Assembly: GCF_021044685.1 (NCBI RefSeq) | Contig: NZ_CP088014.1 | Span: 4,450,001-4,514,000, forward strand | Reading direction: 5' to 3' | DNA length: 64,000 nt | From: Bradyrhizobium daqingense | GTDB taxonomy: Bacteria; Pseudomonadota; Alphaproteobacteria; Rhizobiales; Xanthobacteraceae | Shown: positions 1 to 8,043 of the stretch, in pieces | How positions within the stretch are numbered: position 1 is the first letter of the stretch | How the letters are laid out: each line of letters begins with the position of its first letter | The notes under the pieces: generated by a model | The model's database searches: none | The model's input: only the letters and a program-made list of their open reading frames with translations | Told to the model about the DNA's origin: nothing | Program-made: the position numbers and the translations under genes

Positions 1-221
1 AAGGCTCCGGGGCGTTGTCGTTGCGAATTCGGGGAGGCGTCGAACAAAGACATCGAAAACAACCCCATGCACAGTAGACGGGCGCAGCGTTATCAATGAC
101 TTGGCACTGTCACTATGAGTGCCCGCTGAAATCCCGAATTTATTGAACCGTCGGGCAAAACAGGGGTAGACATGGATCATCGCCTAATCCGAAATAGTGC
201 CACAAGTCGCAAGGGGCCCCG

Positions 222-584
222 ATGCACTTCGATCCCGATGAAGTTCAAACGGCACTTCGCAAGGCATGGTCGGCGTCGACGGCCAGCCAATGGACGGCGA
301 GCAACCCGGCGGCAGGGCAATGCAACGTCACTGCGCTGCTCGTTCAAGAGCTCTTCGGTGGCGATCTGCTGAAGACGCCGCTGCCGGCCGGAGACCATTT
401 CTACAATTGGATCGGAGGCGTAAGGTACGACTTCACGGCAAGCCAGTTCGACCAGCCGATAGCCTATATGGATTTGCCCGCCAACCAGGCCGACGCAGAG
501 CGGGGCGCAACAAGCGAACAATCGGCTCAGCTCAGAGCCGCGTTCGAGCGGCAGTCTGCAGGGCCTGATCGACCATGCGGTTGA
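222..584 (+). CDS. YunG-like protein
   Basis: A 120-residue soluble protein with no signal peptide. Residues 20-60 carry the pattern typical of the YunG family: a Trp-x2-x2-Asn-Pro turn, Gly-Gln-Cys-x-Val-Thr-Ala-Leu, then a Phe-Gly-Gly-x-Leu-Leu-Lys-Thr stretch and an aromatic-rich His-Phe-Tyr-Asn segment. Family members are uncharacterised; the conserved Cys, His and Asp give the look of a small cysteine-peptidase-like fold, but that is inference. It stands alone, about 120 bp from the reverse-strand AraC gene. The last ~15 residues are low in conservation signal, and the ribosome site before the ATG is weak, so the exact start is less sure than the gene. Confidence 0.6.
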   Translation: MHFDPDEVQTALRKAWSASTASQWTASNPAAGQCNVTALLVQELFGGDLLKTPLPAGDHFYNWIGGVRYDFTASQFDQPIAYMDLPANQADAERGATSEQSAQLRAAFERQSAGPDRPCG

Positions 585-708
585 CTCCGCCGACGATCAA
601 AGCTGCGGCCGGAGGACTATGCCGATGTCTTCGGCGTCGAGTTCAGTCCAGGCGCTTGTGGCACCCTTACCTGATTGGTCGAGGAAGGAGCGTGTTCGGG
701 AGATGAGT

Positions 709-1716
709 TTATCGAGGTCTCCATTGCTCACGAAATTGACCTGGCGTTACCCCAGCAATCCTGCGGAAGGCGCGGGTAAAGTGTGCAGGATCCGAGTAGC
801 CGGAAGCGAACGCAACCTCGATGATCTTGGAATCCGTGTCACGCAACAGTCTTCTCGCGTTCTCAAATCGGACGGTATCCACCAGGCTTGAATATGTAAT
901 GCCAGCGCGAGATAGTTTGCGTTGGAAGCTTCGCGTACTGACGCCGGCCATTTCCGCGACTTCAGCCAGAGCTGGAGGTCCTTGGTCCAGGTAAGATGGC
1001 AGCATCAACTTCAGTGCTCCGATGATCTCATCGCTGGAATGCTCGACCTCGTCGTTCTTCAAACGAGAGCGATTTCCGTTCGCGCTTGCGCTGTTGGGGA
1101 GAGCCAGCATTGAAACAGGGACGTCGATCCATGATGCTTCCTGACCCGACAAGAATCGCGTGCTTGGCCAGAGTGACTGACAGGCAGGAGTCGGCGTGTA
1201 ACGAGCTTCAAAGGCGATAGTTGCCGGAGTCCAGTCGGGTCCGGCGAATTGTCGGACGATGTAGATCGGAAAAATGTTTTGAAGCCATTGTGAATGCTCT
1301 AGATGCTGAAGTCCTTTGGTCCCCGCTAACCTGCTGCAAATTCTGACGTGATTGTCGTGGCGTTCAAGCCAGTTGCTCAAGTTTGAGTCTTCGAGTGATG
1401 CCCATTTGCAGGTCTGCTGCAGTCCTACGAGCAGTGTAGGGGAATGACAAATTAGATTCCGCGTTTTCTCGCTCAGGTGTTCAAAATGCAGCTGCTGAGA
1501 AGCGTGGAAACCGAAATCCTCAATGCCTTGCGATCTTCGGGCGAGCTCTGCAAACTCGATTGCAGGCAAGATCGGGATGTAATGATCTGCCTTTTCTTCC
1601 AACGACGTGGGTAGGCGAAACTTTCCGAGGAGCGAGGCCGTTGGCGCTCCAAGATGGTTCAGGATGTCCACGAAGGGGCTGAGATGTTGGCAACGCGTCA
1701 AATGAATCTTCGACAT
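709..1716 (-). CDS. AraC-family transcriptional regulator
   Basis: A 335-residue regulator. Residues ~10-190 look like the arabinose-binding-like N-terminal domain of OruR/ArgR-type AraC proteins. Residues ~235-330 are the double helix-turn-helix, with the signature Leu-Ala-Glu-Val-Ala-x-Met-Ala-Gly-Val-Ser-x-Arg-x-Phe-Gln-Arg and the terminal Ala-Ser-Gly-Tyr-Ser-Asp-Pro-Ala-His-Phe-Thr-Arg-Ala-Phe-Arg motif. A TTG start six codons upstream (1734) is possible; I chose the ATG at 1716. It is divergent from a second AraC-like frame at 1907. Its base composition is visibly less GC-rich than the core genes in the window, which suggests accessory origin. Target genes are unknown. Confidence 0.85.
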   Translation of the reverse strand: MSKIHLTRCQHLSPFVDILNHLGAPTASLLGKFRLPTSLEEKADHYIPILPAIEFAELARRSQGIEDFGFHASQQLHFEHLSEKTRNLICHSPTLLVGLQQTCKWASLEDSNLSNWLERHDNHVRICSRLAGTKGLQHLEHSQWLQNIFPIYIVRQFAGPDWTPATIAFEARYTPTPACQSLWPSTRFLSGQEASWIDVPVSMLALPNSASANGNRSRLKNDEVEHSSDEIIGALKLMLPSYLDQGPPALAEVAEMAGVSTRSFQRKLSRAGITYSSLVDTVRFENARRLLRDTDSKIIEVAFASGYSDPAHFTRAFRRIAGVTPGQFREQWRPR

Positions 1717-1906
1717 GGCCGCACCCGAAAACAAACTTGAGAAGCTAAAAACTCTCGAATGTCAGTTCAACTGCGAGCTGTCCAACGACCGCAATGCGAA
1801 AGTCAGAGGAAGGCCGCAGCTTCCTTTTACCTCATTTGCCTTGGCTACCTTGCAAACAATAGGCAGCAGCGTCGGAGCCAATTCCACTTGACGAACATTT
1901 TGGCGG

Positions 1907-2386
1907 ATGATGGCCAGATGGATGTTCGAAACAGGCGTACTCCCGAGGATCGATATTCTATTGAGGGAGCATGGGCTTCGCGCCTTATACCAGCCGATGA
2001 GAGCTGTCCGCTTGCCATCAGCCCAGGCGGTCCGTGCGGCCATTGCCGAATCGCTGCGTCACGGTGACGCAACCCTCGATAGCACGGCCCGTGCGCTCAA
2101 AATCAGCGTGCGTACGTTGCAGCGTCACCTCGGGCGCATCGGCACAAGTCATAGCGAAATGCTCGCCGAGGTTCGCTTGAAGATTGCTTGCCGCCTGCTC
2201 GCCCATTCGACCAACCGCTTGTCCGATATCGCTAAATTCCTCGGTTATGCCAACGCAAGTAGCTTCACCCGTTCTTTCGTGCGTTTGACGAAAATTCAAC
2301 CGGTTGTTTACAGACGGCAACAATTTGCCCGTAAGCAAAAGCCTGAGCGCACCCTTACCAAACCACCTTCCGAGACGGACGGCTAA
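1907..2386 (+). CDS. AraC-family HTH protein, apparently 5'-truncated
   Basis: The 159-residue frame holds a full AraC-type DNA-binding domain at residues ~45-140 (Ala-Arg-Ala-Leu-Lys-Ile-Ser-Val-Arg-Thr-Leu-Gln-Arg, then Leu-Gly-Tyr-Ala-Asn-Ala-Ser-Ser-Phe-Thr-Arg-Ser-Phe). It lacks the ~180-residue effector domain that such regulators normally carry. The frame is closed by a TGA just upstream (1889-1891), and the 170 bp before it show no matching N-terminal domain in one frame. It is therefore probably a decayed or truncated AraC gene, although a free-standing HTH protein could still bind DNA. It is divergent from the intact AraC gene at 709-1716. Confidence 0.55.
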   Translation: MMARWMFETGVLPRIDILLREHGLRALYQPMRAVRLPSAQAVRAAIAESLRHGDATLDSTARALKISVRTLQRHLGRIGTSHSEMLAEVRLKIACRLLAHSTNRLSDIAKFLGYANASSFTRSFVRLTKIQPVVYRRQQFARKQKPERTLTKPPSETDG

Positions 2387-2400
2387 AACTGTTCGCGACG

Positions 2401-2446
2401 ATTGGCGCGAAATGGCAAGACGCGCGATCTGAATTGGCGCGAAATG
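2401..2446. repeat. 14-bp direct repeat with 32-bp period
   Basis: ATTGGCGCGAAATG occurs at 2401-2414 and again, identical, at 2433-2446. The 32-bp spacing is close to three helical turns, so both copies would face the same side of the DNA. The pair lies between the AraC-like frame and the secreted protein gene at 2603. AraC proteins often bind direct repeats; the assignment as an operator is inference. Confidence 0.5.
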
Positions 2447-2602
2447 CTCAGCGAAGGTGCTTGGCCTGTCGTGCGACTGCCGGGCTCCTGACGAGCCACC
2501 GATTTAATTGATGAGTCGATTGCGATGCGCGGGGCGTTTTCTGAAAAGCCAGGAGATCCGGCCGAAATGAACAACAACCCGCTTTTAAGGGAGATAACAA
2601 CA

Positions 2603-3271
2603 ATGACACTTCGCGCTGCTCTGATCGCATTCTGCGCCGGCGGATTGCTAATCTGCCCGCAAAATCTTTCTGCTCAATCGGCATCCGAACACAAGCCGCA
2701 CACGCCGCTCGAGAAATCGATCGGCCAGGCAAAGCCGGAAGTCGTGCCGTCCCTCTTCGTCCTCAATTCGCGCGGCGCGAGCCTCAGGGACGGCAAGCTC
2801 GTGCTGACGGGGATTTCGCCGAATGCGATCGTGTTTGCCGATCGGCCGGTCCGGGCGGCCGGTCACGATCTCACGACGCGAATCGTCGAGGATTGGGGCA
2901 ACGGCAGCGACAATTTTGCCAAAGATCCCCCAAACGCGACGGTATCCGGATTCAAGAAGGACGGATCATCGGTGGTCGACGCCGTCGTCGTGCTGAAATC
3001 GCCCCGGCTTGAAGGCGACAAACTTACGTTCGATGTCGATATACTCGAAGGCGATCTTGCGGGCGCTGATGGGCCGGCATCGCTCTTCATCGACATCATC
3101 GGCCGGCCGTTCACGCCGCTGTCCTTTGCCGGCGTCGCCCGCCGGACCGCCTGGCGCGGAGCGTTCTACCGCGGCGCTGCCGTTGCGGGCGCGGCCGCGG
3201 TGGCCGGAGCAGCGGCCTATCCGTACTACGCACCCCGGTGCGGATATTACCCCTATCCGCCCTGCTATTGA
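2603..3271 (+). CDS. secreted protein of unknown function
   Basis: A 222-residue protein. The start at 2603 is chosen because an AAGGGAGA ribosome site lies 9 bases upstream and the ATG opens a clear signal peptide (Thr-Leu-Arg-Ala-Ala-Leu-Ile-Ala-Phe-Cys, cleavage near Leu-Ser-Ala-Gln, residue ~25). The mature protein has a beta-rich middle portion and an Ala/Gly-rich hydrophobic stretch (about residues 187-205), then a Tyr/Pro-rich tail with two cysteines. I recognise no named domain. The Ala/Gly stretch could be a membrane or envelope anchor. It is likely periplasmic or surface-located. Confidence 0.7.
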   Translation: MTLRAALIAFCAGGLLICPQNLSAQSASEHKPHTPLEKSIGQAKPEVVPSLFVLNSRGASLRDGKLVLTGISPNAIVFADRPVRAAGHDLTTRIVEDWGNGSDNFAKDPPNATVSGFKKDGSSVVDAVVVLKSPRLEGDKLTFDVDILEGDLAGADGPASLFIDIIGRPFTPLSFAGVARRTAWRGAFYRGAAVAGAAAVAGAAAYPYYAPRCGYYPYPPCY

Positions 3272-3395
3272 GGACGCGCAGCCAGCGGCTCATCACCCTG
3301 ACATCAGGCGATCAGTGTCGTCCTCCTATAGGGCATGAGGACCAGTCTGAAGCCACTACCCGTCGTTTGTATTCGTATTCAGGAAGGAGATAGCG

Positions 3396-4826
3396 ATGAA
3401 CATCACCCGTCGATCCCTTGCATTTGGTGGAATGGGCCTGTTGGCAGGAGCGGCCGCAACACGGTCAGGTTTTGCGCATGACTCCTTTCTTGGAGTGGGT
3501 CACGGCCTGGAGGATTTCTGGCTGGCCAGCGACGCCTACATATTCGGCTATCCGTTGGTGACGATGGAGATGACCCGCCGGATCATCACCAACGTCGCCG
3601 AACCTGTTGGCACGCGCGGCCCGATGGGCCACATCATCAAGCTGCGCCAATATCCGGACGCCTCGTTCAGGGATGTCACGGCGCCGAACGCAGACACTCT
3701 CTATACGACGTCGTTCTTTGATGTCGGGAAGGAACCATGGGTCCTCAGCATCCCCGACATGAAGGGGCGCTATTTCCTGATGCCGATGCTGGATGGCTGG
3801 ACGACGGTGTTTCAGGTGCCCGGCAAGCGCACCACCGGCACCGGAGCCCAGACCTACGCGATCACTGGACCCGGGTGGAAAGGCACGCTGCCGGATGGCG
3901 TGAAACAGTACAAATCGCAGACCAACATCGTCTGGCTGCTCGGCCGCATCTATTGCACAGGCACGCCGGAGGACTACGCGGCCGTGCACAAGCTGCAGGA
4001 TGAGTGCAAGCTCGTTCCGCTCAGCGCCTACGGCAAGCCGTATACGCCGCTCCCCGGGAAGGTCGACTCGTCGATCGACATGAAGACGGCCGTCCGCGAA
4101 CAGGTCAATCGCATGGACGCGGTGTCATACTTCAAGTTGCTGTGCGAACTGATGAAGGCCAATCCGCCATACGAGGCGGACGCGCCCCAGCTTGCCAAGT
4201 TCGCCCGCATCGGCATCACCCCGGGGCAGGATTTTGACGAGAGCAAGCTGAAGGCGGACTTCCTGAAGCGCGTACCGGAAGTGTCGTTCGACAGGATCAT
4301 GCTCCAGTTCAAGATCAACAAGGCGATCAAGGACGAGAATGGTTTCGCCTTTACAACGAAAACCGGCATCTATGGCACCGATTATCCGATGCGCGCCCTC
4401 GTGACCGCGATCGGACTTGGCGCCAACCGGCCACAGGATGCGGTCTATCCGACCTCGCAGAAGGACGCGGACGGCCACAAATACAACGGCGCGCACAAGT
4501 ACGTCATGCGGTTTCCCAAAGGCCACCTGCCTCCCGCGGAAGGATTTTGGTCGCTCACTATGTACGACAGCGGCTACTTCTTCGTGAACAATCCGCTCAA
4601 CCGCTACTCGATCAGCGCGCGGCAAGACCTGAAGGAAAACCCCGACGGTTCGACCGATCTCTACATCCAGCAGGACTCTCCCGGCAAAGACAAGGAATCC
4701 AACTGGCTTCCGGCGCCTGCGGGAGATTTCATACTCATGCTGCGCATGTATTGGCCGCAGGAAACGGACCCCTCGATCATCAACGGCACATGGACAGTTC
4801 CTGCCGCCAGGAAGGTCGCTACTTGA
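3396..4826 (+). CDS. DUF1254/DUF1214 protein, Tat-exported
   Basis: A 476-residue protein with an AGGAAGGAG ribosome site right upstream. The N-terminus has a twin-arginine motif (Thr-Arg-Arg-Ser-Leu-Ala-Phe) followed by a hydrophobic stretch and cleavage near residue 27, so export by Tat is likely. DUF1254 covers about residues 45-200 (Tyr-Ile-Phe-Gly-Tyr-Pro-Leu, Asn-Ala-Asp-Thr-Leu-Tyr). DUF1214 covers about 340-465 (Pro-Ala-Glu-Gly-Phe-Trp-Ser-Leu-Thr-Met-Tyr, Asn-Trp-Leu-Pro-Ala-Pro). The family is common in soil proteobacteria and has no firmly established reaction. It sits just before the HdeA/HdeB-like gene, so a joint periplasmic role is possible. Confidence 0.88.
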   Translation: MNITRRSLAFGGMGLLAGAAATRSGFAHDSFLGVGHGLEDFWLASDAYIFGYPLVTMEMTRRIITNVAEPVGTRGPMGHIIKLRQYPDASFRDVTAPNADTLYTTSFFDVGKEPWVLSIPDMKGRYFLMPMLDGWTTVFQVPGKRTTGTGAQTYAITGPGWKGTLPDGVKQYKSQTNIVWLLGRIYCTGTPEDYAAVHKLQDECKLVPLSAYGKPYTPLPGKVDSSIDMKTAVREQVNRMDAVSYFKLLCELMKANPPYEADAPQLAKFARIGITPGQDFDESKLKADFLKRVPEVSFDRIMLQFKINKAIKDENGFAFTTKTGIYGTDYPMRALVTAIGLGANRPQDAVYPTSQKDADGHKYNGAHKYVMRFPKGHLPPAEGFWSLTMYDSGYFFVNNPLNRYSISARQDLKENPDGSTDLYIQQDSPGKDKESNWLPAPAGDFILMLRMYWPQETDPSIINGTWTVPAARKVAT

Positions 4827-4958
4827 AATCCTGCTCACGCCAGCCTGCGTAAATGGGAGGAGTAATGCGGCTATTGCAATGAACGGCCAGATGATCGTCG
4901 CCCCGGCGGCACAAAGCTGGAAAATGCGCCCACGACTTCTGAAGTGGCCCATTTGGTG

Positions 4959-4988
4959 TCGGCTCGGGGCCGCGTGGCCCCGAGCCGA
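4959..4988. terminator. strong GC hairpin after the DUF1254 gene
   Basis: A perfect 13-bp stem (4959-4971 pairing with 4976-4988) with the 4-base loop GCGT. No T-run follows, so it is not a textbook intrinsic terminator, but it is the only strong structure between the DUF1254 gene and the split HdeA-like gene. It could end or attenuate transcription. Confidence 0.5.
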
Positions 4989-5025
4989 GTCCGGATCGAA
5001 ATTGAGCTTCTAGAAAGAGTGTTCA

Positions 5026-5043
5026 ATGATTGCAAAAAAGCTA
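5026..5043 (+). pseudogene. 5' fragment of IS-split HdeA/HdeB-like gene
   Basis: ATG ATT GCA AAA AAG CTA, the first six codons (Met-Ile-Ala-Lys-Lys-Leu), directly abut the left end of the IS at 5044. After removing the IS and one copy of AAGCTA, this runs in frame into 6574-6912 and restores a classic signal peptide: two Lys, then a hydrophobic core ending Ala-Ala-Ala-Gln. A purine-rich GAAAGAG lies just upstream as a possible ribosome site. Confidence 0.75.
5038..5043. repeat. target-site duplication, left copy (AAGCTA)
   Basis: AAGCTA at 5038-5043 is repeated at 6568-6573, directly outside the two inverted ends of the IS. The flanking bases differ (A on the left, C on the right), so the duplication is exactly 6 bp under this reading of the IS ends. 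Confidence 0.7.
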
Positions 5044-5059
5044 GTCGTCCGTTAAGAAG
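5044..5059. repeat. IS left terminal inverted repeat
   Basis: 16-bp end matching the complement of 6552-6567 at 15 of 16 positions. It contains the transposase stop codon (5052-5054, read on the reverse strand). Confidence 0.8.
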
Positions 5060-6398
5060 CCGGATTGATCGAGGCTGGCCGGGCGAGCGTGCGCCATAGC
5101 TGGGCCAGGAACAGGCACAAGAGATATCTCAGCCAGGCGAGGATGCGGCGGAAGTTGTGTCCGACGGCTGAGAGGACGACGTTGGCGGCATCGCCGGCGC
5201 GGCCTTTGAGGTAGCAGCGCCCGAGGTGGCCTTCCGCCTTCAGGTGTCCGATGATGGGCTCGATGGCGGAGCGGCGGCGCAGCTCGCGCTTGATGACACC
5301 GAAAACGCCGCGCTTCTGGCCGGAGATGAAGACGCGACGGGGATTTTGTGCGTCGTGGCCGCGGTATCCCTTGTCGACATAGGCCCGCTCGATCGGACAG
5401 CCGGTGAGTGTCTCGGTGCGGTCAATGACGTCCCGCAAGGTGTGACCGTCGTAGGGGTTGTCGGGCAGTGCGCTGGCGTGCAGCACGAACAGGCCACCGG
5501 GAGCCCGGCGGTTGTTGGTGACGATGGAGGCCTTCACGCCGAACTCGTAAGGCGCGCTGGCCTTGCCCTTGCCGATGCACTCCACTTCCGGGGCATGGAA
5601 GGAATAGAGCTTCCAGCCGCGCTGGCGCTGCTGCTGCGAGCGGATCTGCGTGGCCCGGCCGAGCGGGAGGGCGAACGCCTGCTCCAGTGCTGGCTGGCCT
5701 TCGATCTTGCGGCGGATGTCGCGGATGATCCGGCCCAGCCGGCTACGCAGGATACGCAACTGCCGCTGATGCCGCCTGAACTGTTTGGCATGGGCGTAGC
5801 GGCCGGCCATCATCGCGGCGGCCTTGGCGATGCGAGCATAGGATTGCCGCAGCCTGACGCCGTGCCTGATCGCCAGGCGGTTGAGCCCCTTGATGGCCGC
5901 ATGCAGCAGCTTGGCATCGGTCGGAAAGGTGATGGCCTTCGGCTGCACCGTGGTGTCGACCGTAACCCGCTTGAGGTCCTGGCTGCGTAATGCACCGGCC
6001 TCGTGCGCTACCCGCAAGCTCTCGGCCAGCAGCAACTCCAGCTTGTCGCCAAGCCGCTTGCGCCAATGGCTCAGGTCCGAGCGCTCGTGCGGGAACGTGT
6101 GCTGAAAGAACTCTTCCCCGGTGAAGAACTGGAAGTATGGGTCATGGACCCAGCGCTCGCACACCTCCTCATCGGACAGCCCGTAAATGTGCTTGAGCAA
6201 CAGCAGACCGATCATGAAGCGCGTCTCGATCCCGGGCCTGCCGTTCTCGCTGTAGAGCGGCGCGATCTCGCCGTCGATCCAGTCCCAATCGACCTTGCCG
6301 GCGAGCAGAACCAGCTCGTGCTTCATATTGATGATCTGGTCGAGCCGAGCCCGGAACAGATCGTTCGATCCCGTCGTCTTGTGCTTCTTCGGCCGCAT
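5052..6398 (-). CDS. IS5-type transposase (DDE)
   Basis: A 448-residue DDE transposase. The start at 6398 is chosen because a GGAGGGAA ribosome site lies right upstream; open frame extends 34 codons further but without such a site. Residues ~15-115 form the DUF772-type N-terminal domain (Gly-Arg-Pro-Gly-Ile-Glu, His-Ile-Tyr-Gly-Leu-Ser-Asp-Glu). The catalytic core has the first Asp in Val-Thr-Val-Asp-Thr-Thr-Val-Gln (~residue 152), the second in Tyr-Val-Asp-Lys-Gly-Tyr-Arg-Gly (~340), and a Glu in Ile-Glu-Pro-Ile-Ile-Gly-His-Leu-Lys (~385). No frameshift or stop is seen, so the enzyme looks complete. Confidence 0.93.
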   Translation of the reverse strand: MRPKKHKTTGSNDLFRARLDQIINMKHELVLLAGKVDWDWIDGEIAPLYSENGRPGIETRFMIGLLLLKHIYGLSDEEVCERWVHDPYFQFFTGEEFFQHTFPHERSDLSHWRKRLGDKLELLLAESLRVAHEAGALRSQDLKRVTVDTTVQPKAITFPTDAKLLHAAIKGLNRLAIRHGVRLRQSYARIAKAAAMMAGRYAHAKQFRRHQRQLRILRSRLGRIIRDIRRKIEGQPALEQAFALPLGRATQIRSQQQRQRGWKLYSFHAPEVECIGKGKASAPYEFGVKASIVTNNRRAPGGLFVLHASALPDNPYDGHTLRDVIDRTETLTGCPIERAYVDKGYRGHDAQNPRRVFISGQKRGVFGVIKRELRRRSAIEPIIGHLKAEGHLGRCYLKGRAGDAANVVLSAVGHNFRRILAWLRYLLCLFLAQLWRTLARPASINPAS

Positions 6399-6551
6399 CG
6401 TTCCCTCCGATGCAGACAAGGAATCATGCTTCCCGCTTCGAGGGAATCCACGAAAACCAAATCGCAAGGTTCTGACGCCCAAAGCATCAAAACCTTGCAA
6501 TCTGGAAATGCCCCTTAGCCCAAATCGAGATTCCCGATCAGTGGCTTAGTC

Positions 6552-6567
6552 CTTCTTCACGGACGAC
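6552..6567. repeat. IS right terminal inverted repeat
   Basis: 16-bp right end, complement of the left end with one mismatch. It is followed directly by the second AAGCTA copy (6568-6573). Confidence 0.8.
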
Positions 6568-6576
6568 AAGCTAATC

Positions 6577-6912
6577 GTGTCTTGCGCGGGTATCTTAGTT
6601 GCGGGGCAGGCGGCTGCCCAAGTCGAGCTAAAGTCTTACGCCGACCCCGAAGGCTACCTTGACGTTCAAAAGCTGACCTGCGCTCAACTCGCGAACACGT
6701 TTCAGGAGGACGCGGATTACCTCACCGCTTGGTACAGCGGTTGGTACAACGGTCTCGCCAAGAAACACGTCATGCAGGTTACGCGCGCCAAATCGCTGGA
6801 ACACGAAGTGATCGTTTATTGCAAGACCAACCCGGGCAGGAAGATCATTGAAGCCATCGACGTCGTCTTCAAGGACTACCGGGCCGACCATGGCATAGAA
6901 ATGAAGAAGTGA
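6577..6912 (+). pseudogene. HdeA/HdeB-like periplasmic protein, 5' end removed by IS
   Basis: The frame 6574-6912 encodes most of a small exported protein: the hydrophobic core of a signal peptide (Cys-Ala-Gly-Ile-Leu-Val-Ala-Gly, then Ala-Ala-Ala-Gln) and a mature domain with the HdeA/HdeB layout, two cysteines ~55 residues apart (Leu-Thr-Cys and Val-Tyr-Cys) and a Trp-Tyr-Ser-Gly-Trp-Tyr-Asn segment between. HdeA/HdeB proteins are acid-activated periplasmic chaperones in enterics. The start codon is left at 5026 beyond the IS. A GTG at 6577 is the only possible start after the in-frame stop at 6547, and would give a signal peptide without its basic N-terminus, so export is doubtful. The joined protein would be 117 residues. 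Confidence 0.75.
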
Positions 6913-6945
6913 TCGGTGCAGACCTGAGCTACGCGGGGGGACGGC

Positions 6946-8016
6946 ATGCGACGAGAAACGAACCGAGAAGGCATTGTGCGTCGCTCTATACACGTTGCAA
7001 CCAGCGTTGCCGTGCTGACGTTCGGAGCTTATCTCGATCCGGTTTATGCAGATGAAGGTGGCGTTTCATACTGGCTACCCGGTCGCTTCAGCAGCCTTGC
7101 TGCGACGCCTCAGGTCCCCGGCTGGTCGATGGCAGCGGTCTATTATCACACCAGCGTCAGCGCTTTCGGCAGTGCAGCTGCGTCCAGAGAAATCCATGTC
7201 GGCAGAATCCCCGCCCATGTGAACGTCGACCTGAACTTGCGCTTGAATGCACAGGCAGATCTCGTGCTGCTCAATCCCACCTATACGTTCGCAACGCCGG
7301 TGCTGGGCGGACAACTCGCCATCGGCGTAACCGGACTGTTCGGGCGGTCGAGCGCCGATCTTGCCGGAACGCTGACAGCGGCCGTCGGGCCGCTGGCGGT
7401 AACGCGCGCTGGCGCTTTCGGCGATTCGATCACCTCGGTCGGCGACCTCTACCCGCAGGCGACGCTCAAGTGGAACGCCGGCGTGCATAATTTCATGACC
7501 TACGTGACGGGAGACATTCCCGTCGGGGCCTACAGTCCGACCCGCCTCGCCAATCTCGGCATCGGTCACGCCGCCATCGATGCCGGCGGAGGCTACACCT
7601 ATTTCAACCCGCAGGCCGGCCATGAGTTTTCGGCGGTCGCGGGCTTCACTTACAATTTCAAGAATCCGGACACGCAGTACCAGAACGGCATCGACTTCCA
7701 CGTGGATTGGGGCGCCTCCCAGTTTCTATCCAAGCAGCTCTTCGTCGGCCTTGTGGGATACGCCTATCAGCAGATCACCGACGACTTCGGCCAGCATCCT
7801 GCCCTCGGTGGCTTCCGCTCCCGGGTGTTAGGGGTCGGTCCGCAGATCGGCTTTCTGTTTCCCGTCGGCGACATGCAGGGCTACCTGAATCTTAAGGGAT
7901 ACGGCGAGTTCGCCGCCGAGAATCGCCCGGCCGGCTGGAACACGTGGCTGACGTTCTCGATCTCGCCGATGGCGCCCGCCGGCATCGTGACGTCAACCCG
8001 GCGCATGACGAAATAG
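6946..8016 (+). CDS. MetA-pathway phenol degradation-like outer-membrane protein
   Basis: A 356-residue protein with a GGGGGGA ribosome site and a signal peptide (cleavage near Val-Tyr-Ala, residue ~36). The mature part starts Glu-Gly-Gly-Val-Ser-Tyr-Trp-Leu-Pro-Gly and shows repeated amphipathic strands with aromatic ends (Gly-Gly-Gly-Tyr-Thr-Tyr-Phe-Asn, Phe-Ser-Ala-Val-Ala-Gly-Phe-Thr-Tyr-Asn). That matches the Phenol_MetA_deg / SphA family of small beta-barrels. Members are thought to help uptake of hydrophobic or aromatic substrates; the substrate here is unknown. It follows the IS-split HdeA-like gene by 33 bp, so both were probably one envelope operon. Confidence 0.82.
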   Translation: MRRETNREGIVRRSIHVATSVAVLTFGAYLDPVYADEGGVSYWLPGRFSSLAATPQVPGWSMAAVYYHTSVSAFGSAAASREIHVGRIPAHVNVDLNLRLNAQADLVLLNPTYTFATPVLGGQLAIGVTGLFGRSSADLAGTLTAAVGPLAVTRAGAFGDSITSVGDLYPQATLKWNAGVHNFMTYVTGDIPVGAYSPTRLANLGIGHAAIDAGGGYTYFNPQAGHEFSAVAGFTYNFKNPDTQYQNGIDFHVDWGASQFLSKQLFVGLVGYAYQQITDDFGQHPALGGFRSRVLGVGPQIGFLFPVGDMQGYLNLKGYGEFAAENRPAGWNTWLTFSISPMAPAGIVTSTRRMTK

Positions 8017-8043
8017 CCGCGCAGCACTCGGAAGCGATGCAGA

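Larger units (their letters stand above)
5044..6567 (-). mobile_element. IS5-type insertion sequence, 1524 bp, intact
   Basis: The element is bounded by 16-bp inverted repeats differing at one base: 5044-5059 (GTCGTCCGTTAAGAAG) and the complement of 6552-6567 (GTCGTCCGTGAAGAAG). It carries one transposase gene on the reverse strand and is flanked by a 6-bp duplication. The transposase stop codon lies inside the left inverted repeat. Exact ends, intact coding region and perfect duplication suggest a recent, possibly still active insertion. I assign it to the IS5-type DDE group from the transposase; the subgroup is not settled. Confidence 0.85.

Noticed and set aside
101..121. Sigma54-like promoter beginning TTGGCAC
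   Set aside because: The -24 box fits but the -12 GC at the right distance is missing.
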